A stretch of DNA of 15,258 bases from DATHVI01 sp035461385 (GTDB lineage Bacteria; Actinomycetota; Thermoleophilia; Solirubrobacterales; 70-9). The stretch covers positions 1 to 15,258 of the forward strand of contig DATHVI010000098.1 of assembly GCA_035461385.1 (NCBI GenBank), given 5' to 3'. The notes below the pieces were generated by a model that ran no database searches, had not been told where the DNA came from, and saw nothing but the letters and a program-made list of their open reading frames with translations. Position 1 is the first letter of the stretch; the number at the start of each line of letters is the position of its first letter. The position numbers and the translations under genes are program-made. Positions 7,373 through 13,658 of this stretch are shown here, one piece after another.

Positions 7373-8539
7373 ATGAGGATCGAGATCAGCTTCAACGGGC
7401 CGCTGCGCCGAGTCGCGCTCGGCGCGCTGGCGCTCGCCGCGGCGCTCGGGATCGCGGCCTGCGGAGGCGGCAACGGGATCGGCGAGGAGGCCGAGGAGGT
7501 CGACGTCCCGACCGCCGAGGCCGAGGGCGAGGCGAGCGGCAAGCTGACGATCTCGAACTGGCCGTTCTACATCGACGGCAAGACGGTCGACGACTTCGAG
7601 GAGGAGACGGGGATCTCGGTCGAGTACATCGAGGATGTCGACGACAACGCGACCTTCCTCGGCAAGATGCAGCCGCAGCTCTCCCAGGGGCAGTCGGGAG
7701 GGCGCGACATCTTCGTCGTCACCGACTGGATGGCGAAGAAGATGTACGACCTCGGTTACCTTCAGAACTTCGACCAGGAGGCGCTCGAGCCGGCGTACGA
7801 GAACCTGGTCCCGGCGCTCGAGAGCCCGAGCTTCGACCCCGACCGCAACTACTCGCTGCCGTGGCAGAGCGGGATGACCGGGCTCGTCGTCAACACCGCG
7901 CGGGCGCCCGACATCACCTCGATCAACGACCTCTTCGACCCCCAGTACGAGGGGCAGGTCGTGTTCCTGACCGAGATGCGCGACACCGTACCGCTGGTCC
8001 TCGCCGCGTCGGGGATCCACCCGGCTGACGCGACCGAGGAGGACTGGATGGAGGCGATCGACAAGATCGAGGAGGCCGCCGGCTCGGGGCAGATCCGGCG
8101 CTTCGCCGGCAACGGCTACACCCGCGACATCGCCAACGGCGACGCGGTCGCGGCGATCGGCTGGTCGGGCGACGCGATCCAGCTCCAGGCCGACAACCCC
8201 GACATCGAGTTCGTGATGCCCGACGAGGGCTGCAGCCTGTGGGCGGACAACATGGTGATCCCGGTCGGGGCGCCGAATCCGACCGCCGCCTACGAATGGA
8301 TGAACTACGTCTACGAGCCTCAGAACCAGGCGCAGATCGCGAACTACAACTACTACTTCACCCCGGTCAAGGGCGTGAAGGAGATCCTCGAGCGGCGCGG
8401 CTCCGACGCGGCCGAGAGCGAGCTCGTCTTCCCGACCGACGAGTTCACCGCCGACTGCTTCACCCAGGACACGCCTCCGGGCGGCCCCGAGGCGGAACAG
8501 CGGGTCGAGCAGGCGTTCGAGGCCGTGATCACCGGGTGA
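7373..8539 (+). CDS. potD: Polyamine-binding lipoprotein of the ABC transporter (PotD/PotF-like)
   Basis: This 388-residue substrate-binding protein is exported and lipid-anchored. It has a charged n-region, a hydrophobic core (about 13-28) and the lipobox IAAC with Cys30, followed by a Gly/Glu-rich linker to about residue 55. The bi-lobed domain begins LTISNWPFYID. NWPFYI (62-67), Trp264 in IGWSGDA, and Trp290/Asp292 in SLWADN correspond by pattern to amine-binding positions of E. coli PotD (the aromatic box and Asp257). Glu201/Asp204 in LTEMRD sit where PotD has its acidic Asp/Glu pair, apparently with the two acids exchanged. It begins one base after the potA stop behind a perfect ribosome site. 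Spermidine versus putrescine preference cannot be read reliably from this. Confidence 0.93.
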   Translation: MRIEISFNGPLRRVALGALALAAALGIAACGGGNGIGEEAEEVDVPTAEAEGEASGKLTISNWPFYIDGKTVDDFEEETGISVEYIEDVDDNATFLGKMQPQLSQGQSGGRDIFVVTDWMAKKMYDLGYLQNFDQEALEPAYENLVPALESPSFDPDRNYSLPWQSGMTGLVVNTARAPDITSINDLFDPQYEGQVVFLTEMRDTVPLVLAASGIHPADATEEDWMEAIDKIEEAAGSGQIRRFAGNGYTRDIANGDAVAAIGWSGDAIQLQADNPDIEFVMPDEGCSLWADNMVIPVGAPNPTAAYEWMNYVYEPQNQAQIANYNYYFTPVKGVKEILERRGSDAAESELVFPTDEFTADCFTQDTPPGGPEAEQRVEQAFEAVITG

Positions 8540-8673
8540 TGAGCAACACCGCCGACATCCTCCGCTTCGCGTCCGGTGTCGGCGGGTTCGGCGCGTCACG
8601 TGTGGCGCACCCCGTCAGCGCTCTCTCCGGGACTTCGTCCCCAGCCCTGGCGGGGTGCGGCCGCGACCGATGA
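8539..8673 (+). CDS. Possible small ORF linking potD to the potB region (44 aa)
   Basis: An ATG overlaps the potD stop in the TGATG arrangement also used at the aminotransferase/pucR and potB/potC junctions of this locus. The 44 codons encode a Gly/Ala/Ser-rich peptide starting MSNTADILRF, with no recognisable domain or membrane segment. Third positions are less GC-biased than in neighbouring genes, and no good ribosome site precedes it apart from coupling. The first 27-bp repeat copy lies at its end. It may be a translated spacer, a leader peptide or no gene at all. Confidence 0.22.
   Translation: MSNTADILRFASGVGGFGASRVAHPVSALSGTSSPALAGCGRDR
8631..8657 (+). repeat. Intercistronic 27-bp repeat, copy 1
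   Basis: This copy matches the one at 8705-8731 at 24 of 27 bases, 74 bp apart. With two upstream bases it forms a stem GGGAC-TTC-GTCCC (8629-8641), followed by a possible small hairpin around AGCCCTGG. It lies between potD and potB. Confidence 0.75.
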
Positions 8674-8732
8674 CGATATTCGCCGCCGCCCTCGCAGTTC
8701 TCGCGACTTCGTCGCTAGCCCTGGCGAGGTGA
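8670..8732 (+). CDS. Possible hydrophobic mini-ORF before potB (20 aa)
   Basis: The ATG overlaps the stop of the preceding small ORF (ATGA), and the stop lies four bases before the potB GTG. The 20-residue product is almost entirely hydrophobic (MTIFAAALAV, then small residues), looking like a signal peptide or membrane leader without a mature part. Codons include ATA, GCA, GTT and CTA, unusual for this genome. A GGGGTG sequence 12 bases upstream could act as a weak ribosome site. Evidence for translation is only positional. Confidence 0.2.
   Translation: MTIFAAALAVLATSSLALAR
8705..8731 (+). repeat. Intercistronic 27-bp repeat, copy 2
   Basis: The stem here is GCGAC-TTC-GTCGC (8703-8715). 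Compared with copy 1 one G-C pair is replaced by C-G, so the stem is kept by a compensatory change. The end of this copy supplies the ribosome site of potB. Confidence 0.75.
8726..8732 (+). promoter_or_regulatory. Ribosome binding site of potB
   Basis: GAGGTGA, with its GAGG core seven bases before the GTG at 8737, fixes the potB start. It overlaps the end of the second 27-bp repeat and the stop of the 20-codon ORF, so repeat structure could affect potB translation. Confidence 0.7.
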
Positions 8733-8736
8733 TCGG

Positions 8737-9606
8737 GTGACCACCGTCCGCCGCCGCCTGATCCCGTACTTCCTCCTCGGGCCGGGGCTGATCTGGCTGC
8801 TGCTGTTCTTCGTCATCCCGATCGGGTACATGGCGGAGCTCTCGCTGCGGTCGGGGAGCCTCGAGACCGGGTTCCAGTTCACCTGGGCGTGGGCGAACTT
8901 CACCGACTCGGTGTCGCGGTTCGACACCCAGTTCACCCGCTCGTTCTTCTATGCCGGGGCGGCGACGCTGATCGCGCTGCTGATCGCCTACCCGCTCGCC
9001 TATGCGATCGCCTTCCGCGGCGGGCGCTGGAAGACGGCGCTCCTGCTCGCCGTGATGGCGCCGTTCTTCACCACCTACCTGATTCGGACGATCGCCTGGG
9101 GCACGATCCTCGGCGACGCGAGCCCGGTGACCGACGTCCTCGACGCGCTCGGACTGCTCGGGTCCGAGGGTCGGATCCTGGCGACGACCGGGGCGGTGAT
9201 CGCGGGGCTGACGTACAACTTCCTGCCATTCATGATCCTGCCGATCTACGCCAGCCTCGAGCGGATCGACACCCGGCTGATCGAGGCTGCGAAGGACCTC
9301 TACTCGTCGGCCCGGTCCGCGTTCTGGCGCGTCACGCTCCCGCTCTCGGCGCCGGGGATCGTCGCCGGGACGCTGCTCACCTTCATCCCGTCGGCGGGCG
9401 ACTACATCAACGCCGAGTTCCTCGGCTCCACCCAGCAGGCGATGATCGGCAACGCGATCCAGTCGCTCTACCTCCAGCAGCGCGACTACCCGACCGCGGC
9501 GGCGCTCTCGTTCGTGCTCATGGCCGCGATCCTGATCGCGGTCTTCGTCTACATCCGCTTCGCCGGCTCGGAGTCGCTGATGGGCGAGGAGGCGAAGAAG
9601 GCCTGA
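8737..9606 (+). CDS. potB: Polyamine ABC transporter permease (PotB-like)
   Basis: This 289-residue inner-membrane permease forms half of the translocation channel. About six membrane segments are visible (roughly 11-31, 69-93, 100-123, 150-172, 203-222 and 252-273). The cytoplasmic EAA coupling loop begins EAAKDLYSSARSAFWRVTLP at 183 and continues to about 208. The start is GTG, chosen for the well-placed GAGGTGA and for the MTTVRRRLIPYFLLGPG beginning typical of PotB. The TGA overlaps the ATG of potC by one base. It is separated from potD by a 197-bp gap with repeats, unlike the other tight joints in this operon. Confidence 0.92.
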   Translation: MTTVRRRLIPYFLLGPGLIWLLLFFVIPIGYMAELSLRSGSLETGFQFTWAWANFTDSVSRFDTQFTRSFFYAGAATLIALLIAYPLAYAIAFRGGRWKTALLLAVMAPFFTTYLIRTIAWGTILGDASPVTDVLDALGLLGSEGRILATTGAVIAGLTYNFLPFMILPIYASLERIDTRLIEAAKDLYSSARSAFWRVTLPLSAPGIVAGTLLTFIPSAGDYINAEFLGSTQQAMIGNAIQSLYLQQRDYPTAAALSFVLMAAILIAVFVYIRFAGSESLMGEEAKKA

Positions 9607-10541
9607 TGGCTGCTCCGCCGCTCACCGCCGCCGCACCAGCCGCGCGGCGCTCGCTCCCGGCCCGGGCGTGGAAGTGGCTGCGCGAGCACGGGATCGTGAT
9701 CTACGCGGGTTTCGCGATCGCCTACATGCTGATCCCGATCTTCATCATCGCCGTGTTCTCGTTCAACGACCCGGCCGGGAAGTTCAACTACACCTGGCAG
9801 GGCTTCAGCCTCGCGACTTGGGAGGATCCGTTCGCGCTCTCGGCGCTCACCGATTCGTTCCTGTTGAGCCTGAGGCTTGCGGCGCTGTCGACGCTCGGGG
9901 CGACGATCCTCGGGACGCTGATCGCCCTCGCCCTGGTCCGCTACGAGTTCTTCGGCCGGCGGACCGCGAACTTCCTGATCGTGATCCCGATGGCGACGCC
10001 CGAGGTCGTGATCGGAGCCGCGCTGCTGTCGATGTTCCTGCTCTACTTCGGCCCCGGGATCCTCGGCTTCACCAGCCTGCTGATCGCCCACATCATGTTC
10101 TCGATCAGCTTCGTCGTCGTCGTCGTTCGCTCACGATTGATCGGCTTCGACCGCAGCCTCGAGGAGGCGGCGCGCGACCTCGGCGCGAGCCCGTTCCACA
10201 CCTTCCGGCTCGTCACCCTGCCGCTGATGCTGCCCGGTATCGTCGCCGCCGGCCTGCTGGCGTTCGCGCTCTCGATCGACGACTTCGTGATCTCGAACTT
10301 CAACGCCGGCACCGCGATCACCTTCCCGCTCTACATCTACGGCGCCGCCCAGCGGGGGATCCCGGTCGAGATCTACGTACTGGCGACGATGCTGTTCGTG
10401 GTCACGGTCGCGGCGATGATCCTGACCGTTTGGCAGCAACGCCGCGCCGAGCGGATGACGGCGACCCTTCCCGAGGCCGAGGAAGAGCCCTACGCCGGCA
10501 CGCCGGCGGCTCCCCCGGTCCCCGGCGCTGCCGGCGGCTGA
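9606..10541 (+). CDS. potC: Polyamine ABC transporter permease (PotC-like)
   Basis: This 311-residue second permease has an N-terminal Ala/Pro/Arg-rich cytoplasmic stretch, then membrane segments about 30-51, 86-111, 122-145, 153-175, 208-226 and 255-276. The EAA loop starts EAARDLGASPFHTFRLVTLP at 187 and ends about 212. SIDDFVISNF (223-232) is typical of PotC. The last 35 residues are an Ala/Pro/Glu-rich tail absent from E. coli PotC. The ATG overlaps the potB stop (TGATG), indicating translational coupling and equal dosing of the two permeases. It is the last pot gene. Confidence 0.92.
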   Translation: MAAPPLTAAAPAARRSLPARAWKWLREHGIVIYAGFAIAYMLIPIFIIAVFSFNDPAGKFNYTWQGFSLATWEDPFALSALTDSFLLSLRLAALSTLGATILGTLIALALVRYEFFGRRTANFLIVIPMATPEVVIGAALLSMFLLYFGPGILGFTSLLIAHIMFSISFVVVVVRSRLIGFDRSLEEAARDLGASPFHTFRLVTLPLMLPGIVAAGLLAFALSIDDFVISNFNAGTAITFPLYIYGAAQRGIPVEIYVLATMLFVVTVAAMILTVWQQRRAERMTATLPEAEEEPYAGTPAAPPVPGAAGG

Positions 10542-10658
10542 CCCCCTCGACCACACGGTGACGATCCTCGGCGCCCCGCTCGGCGACCGCCGCCTGTTCC
10601 GCGGGCGCACCGACCGTTCTCGCGCGCCCGGTGCCGCCTCTGGGCGTGCCCCGGCAAG

Positions 10659-11843
10659 ATGTCGGCATCGATGGCGTCCCCGTCCACCCTGATCGAGCTG
10701 CGCCGCCGGATTCGGGTCGGCTGGGGCCTGCGTCGGATCGCCGCTCACGAGCGCGTCGGAGAGCGAACCGGTCGCAGGTTGACGACCTTCTCGCGGCGGT
10801 GGGCGATCGCCCGGGCGACCCGCCGCGTGGCTCCGCTGCAGCACTCCGAAGGTATGCCCGAGCGCAGCTTCCGCCGCTACGCCCGCGGCGGCAGCGCGGT
10901 GCGGATCGCGAGGCTGCTCGACCTGGTCCCGCCGCGAAGCCGGATCGTCGACATCGGCATCGGCCACGGCTACGTCGCCGGGGTGCTGCTCCGCGATCTG
11001 CGGCCCGAGCACTACTGCGGCGTCGAGCTGCGCCGGAAGTTCGTCGATCACACCCGGGCGGTGCTCGCGGCGAACGAGCTCGACGATCGCGCCGCCGAGC
11101 TCGTCGTCGGCGACATCTTCGAGCTCGACGAGAGGTTCTGGCGCGACCAAGATCCCGATTTCGTGCTCCTGCTCGAGGTCCTCGAGCACCTCGATGACCC
11201 CGGTGCCGCCCTGCGCGCGGTCGCCGGCGCGCTTCGCCCGCCGACCCGGCTCCTGCTGACGGTGCCGCTCAATCGCCGCCTCGAGCGGGTGTGGGGGCAT
11301 CGATCGATCTTCGACCGCCGGCGCCTCGAGCGCCTGTGCGCGGAGGCCGGTCTCGTGATCGAACGTGCCGAGCCGGTTCAGAGCACCTGGTCGCTGATCC
11401 TCGCCACACCGGGCGGGGCGCCGGTTGCCTCGTCGCCGGCCGAGCCCGATCCCGCCTACACGTTCACGCCGGCGCGGGTCGCGGACGAGACGGGAGTGAT
11501 CGAAGGCGCCGCGAGGGTTGAGGTGGCGAACCCCCGTGTGATCAGGCTCGACGTTGGCCTCGAGCCCGCGGGCGCCGTTCGGCGGCTGCGGATCGAGGGG
11601 CGCGACGGCGCCGGTCACCTGCGACTCGAGTGGGCCGGGGCTCCAGCGCCGGGGCGACGTGCCACCTACGTGCTGCGACCGGGCGAGCGCGCTGGATCGC
11701 TGGCCGCGATCCACGACGGCGACCCAGAAGAGGTGACGTCGATCAACGTCGTCGCCGAGCCGCGTCCGGGCACCGACGTCGCCGTGGCCGTCAACCGCGC
11801 TGCGTACGTCGGCCGCGGGCCGGCTTCGCGCGCTTCGTCCTAA
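10659..11843 (+). CDS. Class I SAM-dependent methyltransferase with extra C-terminal domain
   Basis: This protein of up to 394 residues has a basic N-terminal region (1-75), then a Rossmann methyltransferase core: motif I VDIGIGHG (97-104), acidic Glu123 in CGVEL, VVGDIFEL (149-156), LLEVLEHLDDP (171-181) and TVPL (201-204). This resembles UbiE/Methyltransf_11-12 small-molecule enzymes. From about residue 265 there is a second part rich in predicted strands (RVIRLDVGLEPAG and HLRLEW) that I cannot assign; it looks like a beta-sandwich module. The substrate is unknown. ATG 10659 and ATG 10671 are both possible; neither has a good ribosome site, and conservation starts after both. It is 117 bp downstream of potC and may not belong to that operon. 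It converges with the serine hydrolase. Confidence 0.8.
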   Translation: MSASMASPSTLIELRRRIRVGWGLRRIAAHERVGERTGRRLTTFSRRWAIARATRRVAPLQHSEGMPERSFRRYARGGSAVRIARLLDLVPPRSRIVDIGIGHGYVAGVLLRDLRPEHYCGVELRRKFVDHTRAVLAANELDDRAAELVVGDIFELDERFWRDQDPDFVLLLEVLEHLDDPGAALRAVAGALRPPTRLLLTVPLNRRLERVWGHRSIFDRRRLERLCAEAGLVIERAEPVQSTWSLILATPGGAPVASSPAEPDPAYTFTPARVADETGVIEGAARVEVANPRVIRLDVGLEPAGAVRRLRIEGRDGAGHLRLEWAGAPAPGRRATYVLRPGERAGSLAAIHDGDPEEVTSINVVAEPRPGTDVAVAVNRAAYVGRGPASRASS

Positions 11844-11866
11844 GCGCCACGCTCCGGCGACATCGG

Positions 11867-13021
11867 TCAGCGCGGCCGGCGCGGGCGCGGCTTCGCCTTC
11901 GCCGCGCAGACCGCCCGCACCTGGGCCCGCCTCAGCGCCGGCAGCAACTCGTCGGGCATCTGGCGGGTGACCGTGAAGGTGAGCGAGCGGCGCCCGTTGC
12001 GGGTCGAGGCGATCAGCTGCGTGTAGCCGGGGATCGACCCCGTGTGCCCGAAGACGGTTCCGCAGCGTGTGCGGTAGCGAAACAGGGCGAGGCCGCCGGC
12101 GTTCGCACCCGGTCCGGGCGGATGGGACTCGGCGCCGGGGATGAACCGGTACTGGCGCCGTCGCGCCTGCCCCAGGAAGAGCTCCCCGCCCGCATACGCG
12201 CGAACGAAACGGTTGAGGTTGCCGGGCGTTGAGACGATCCCTCCCGAGGCCCAAGCCCAGCCGCCCCAGCCGATCTGTTGGCTCTGATCCTCGAGCCCGC
12301 CTGCCCCGACCCGCTCGTAGCCGTGGATGAACGGCCGCGGCAGCAACGCGCCCACTCCCATCGCCGTCCGCCGAAGCCTCAGCGGCGCAGCCACCTTGGC
12401 GCGGATCGAGCGCTCGTAGCTGGCGCCGAGCGCCGCCTCGACGATCAGTCCGATGGCGATGTTGTCGGAGTTCGAGTAGATGTACCCGTCGCCGGGGACG
12501 AGCCCATCCTCGGCGACGTACCCGAGTAGCTCGCGCGGCGGCGGGGCGATCACCGGGGAGGCGGTGATGCCGTCGACCAGCCCCTGGCTTCCGGTGTAGT
12601 CGGGCAGCCGGCTGGTGTGGGCGAGCAGCTGCTCGAGGGTGACCGGATGCCAGTCGGTGGGGAGGTCCGGAAGCAGGTCGCCGATCGTGTCATCGAGCGA
12701 GAGCACGCCCTCGTCGACGAGGGTCAGGGCAACCGCGCCCGAGAACGCCTTCGAGACGCTCGCGATCCGCATCTGCTTTCGGATCCGCAGCGGCGCACCG
12801 GTCCTGACATCGGCGACCCCGGCGACGTGGACCTTGCGGCGCTGGCCGCGCTGGACGACCGCGATCGCCCCCGGCGGACCGCCGGGCATCGCGACGAGCC
12901 CCCGGAGCGCGCGGTCGAGCGCGCGGTCGGCCTGCGACGCCGGGGGAGCCCCGAGGGCGGGAGCGACGCCCGCCCCCCAGAGGCCGGCGACGACCGCCAA
13001 GCCAAGGAGAAGGCGCCGCAT
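11867..13021 (-). CDS. Secreted serine hydrolase, beta-lactamase class C/D-Ala-D-Ala carboxypeptidase family
   Basis: This 384-residue exported protein begins with a signal peptide (MRRLLLGLAVVAGLWG, likely cut after the Ala-Leu-Gly near 24). The penicillin-binding fold motifs are the SxxK serine Ser88/Lys91 (ASVSKAF), Tyr182-Ser-Asn184 (IYSNSDN) and His326-Thr-Gly328 (FGHTGSIPG) in place of KTG. The HTG variant is common in esterase, DD-peptidase and D-aminopeptidase members, so a beta-lactamase function is not implied. Substrate is unknown. The frame extends 22 codons upstream of the chosen ATG, but the signal peptide starts here. No good ribosome site is visible. The gene reads toward the methyltransferase (23 bp between stops) and away from the csbD-like gene. 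The Arg/Lys/Pro-rich end may bind wall polymers or nothing at all. Confidence 0.87.
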   Translation of the reverse strand: MRRLLLGLAVVAGLWGAGVAPALGAPPASQADRALDRALRGLVAMPGGPPGAIAVVQRGQRRKVHVAGVADVRTGAPLRIRKQMRIASVSKAFSGAVALTLVDEGVLSLDDTIGDLLPDLPTDWHPVTLEQLLAHTSRLPDYTGSQGLVDGITASPVIAPPPRELLGYVAEDGLVPGDGYIYSNSDNIAIGLIVEAALGASYERSIRAKVAAPLRLRRTAMGVGALLPRPFIHGYERVGAGGLEDQSQQIGWGGWAWASGGIVSTPGNLNRFVRAYAGGELFLGQARRRQYRFIPGAESHPPGPGANAGGLALFRYRTRCGTVFGHTGSIPGYTQLIASTRNGRRSLTFTVTRQMPDELLPALRRAQVRAVCAAKAKPRPRRPR

Positions 13022-13087
13022 GCTGCCGGCACGGTAGCCATCGCCGGGTTCGCGGTCAAGGGGCGGACGTGATCGGCGCGACGACAC

Positions 13088-13093
13088 GGGTAG
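13088..13093 (+). promoter_or_regulatory. Candidate SigB-type -10 (GGGTAG) for the CsbD-like gene
   Basis: GGGTAG stands 29 bases before the ATG. General-stress sigma factors of Gram-positive bacteria recognise GTTT-N13 to 15-GGGTA; here only a poor GTGA is found at the -35 distance (13069-13072). Because csbD is a classic SigB-controlled gene in Bacillus, the match is worth noting, but it is weak. Confidence 0.2.
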
Positions 13094-13122
13094 GCGGTAG
13101 GTGAACGAGAAAGGAGCCGAAC

Positions 13123-13314
13123 ATGGGCATCATGGACAAGCTGACCGGAAAGGCGAAGCAGACCGCCGGCGATGTGGCCGACGATCCGAAGCTGCGCCGC
13201 GAGGGCCGCGAGGAGGAGCGCAAGGCTCGCAAGAAGGAAGAGCTGAAGCGCGCCGAGAAGCAGGCCGATCGCAAGGCGGAGGAGGTTGCCGACGCGGAGC
13301 GCCGGACGTCATAA
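13123..13314 (+). CDS. CsbD-like small stress protein
   Basis: The 63-residue, highly charged protein starts MGIMDKLTGKAKQTAGDVAD and fits the CsbD/YjbJ family (KxKQxxGxxxDD core). The second half is a Lys/Glu/Arg-rich stretch likely to form one long helix. The ATG has a good AAAGGAG site eight or nine bases upstream. CsbD proteins are induced by general stress in many bacteria, with no known biochemical activity. It stands alone, divergent from the serine hydrolase (101 bp apart). Confidence 0.85.
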   Translation: MGIMDKLTGKAKQTAGDVADDPKLRREGREEERKARKKEELKRAEKQADRKAEEVADAERRTS

Positions 13315-13555
13315 GCCCGCGCGCTGCTGCTCCGGCGTGCGCCGGCGGCGAGGCGCCGGGCTGGCAGCGGGGGCACCAGTAGGCGGTCCTGCCTGGGCGC
13401 CGGAGCTTCGCGCGGGCGAGCGCCCGGCCGAGCCGCTGCGGGGTCGTGTTGCGGACGATCGCCGGCGACGGGACGTCGACCCGCTCGACCTCCCACCCGG
13501 CCGCGTGGCGGGCGTAGTAGCGCTTGAGCCCTTCGACGTCGGGAAGCTCGGGCAC
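13315..13555 (-). pseudogene. Internally deleted Fpg/Nei-type DNA glycosylase remnant
   Basis: From the GTG at 13555 the frame encodes PELPDVEGLKRYYARHAAGW, matching the Fpg/Nei N-terminus where Pro2 is the catalytic nucleophile and Glu3 its partner. It then reads VDVPSPAIVRNTTPQRLGRA at about 26-45. At about residues 47-56 it jumps directly to GRTAYWCPRCQPG, the end of the C-terminal zinc finger (Cys61 and Cys64). About 200 residues of the usual 270 are missing, including the beta-turn lysine, helix-two-turn-helix and first two zinc cysteines. The frame then runs on without a family-like end, antisense into the CsbD-like gene. AAAGG lies before the GTG. An intact enzyme would remove oxidised bases; this one cannot. 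The 3' limit given is arbitrary. Confidence 0.75.
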
Positions 13556-13658
13556 CGCCTTTCGCCTGCCTGCAGACCGCATGGCGACGCGATTCGGCGG
13601 GTCGGAGCGGGCACCGTCGGACCCGGCGAGCCGCGATCCGGCGCTAGCCTTGAACCGA

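Noticed and set aside
10603..10634. Inverted repeats (GGGCGC/GCGCCC and GCACCG/CGGTGC) after potC as a terminator
   Set aside because: The two stems exclude each other, the loop is long and no T-run follows; in DNA this GC-rich such pairs are common by chance.
10131..12254. 707-codon minus-strand frame over potC, the methyltransferase and the hydrolase end
   Set aside because: No recognisable motif; crosses three genes whose own frames carry catalytic signatures.
11867..13021. Serine hydrolase as an antibiotic-resistance beta-lactamase
   Set aside because: It has HTG instead of KTG and lies in no resistance context; the family is mostly peptidases and esterases.
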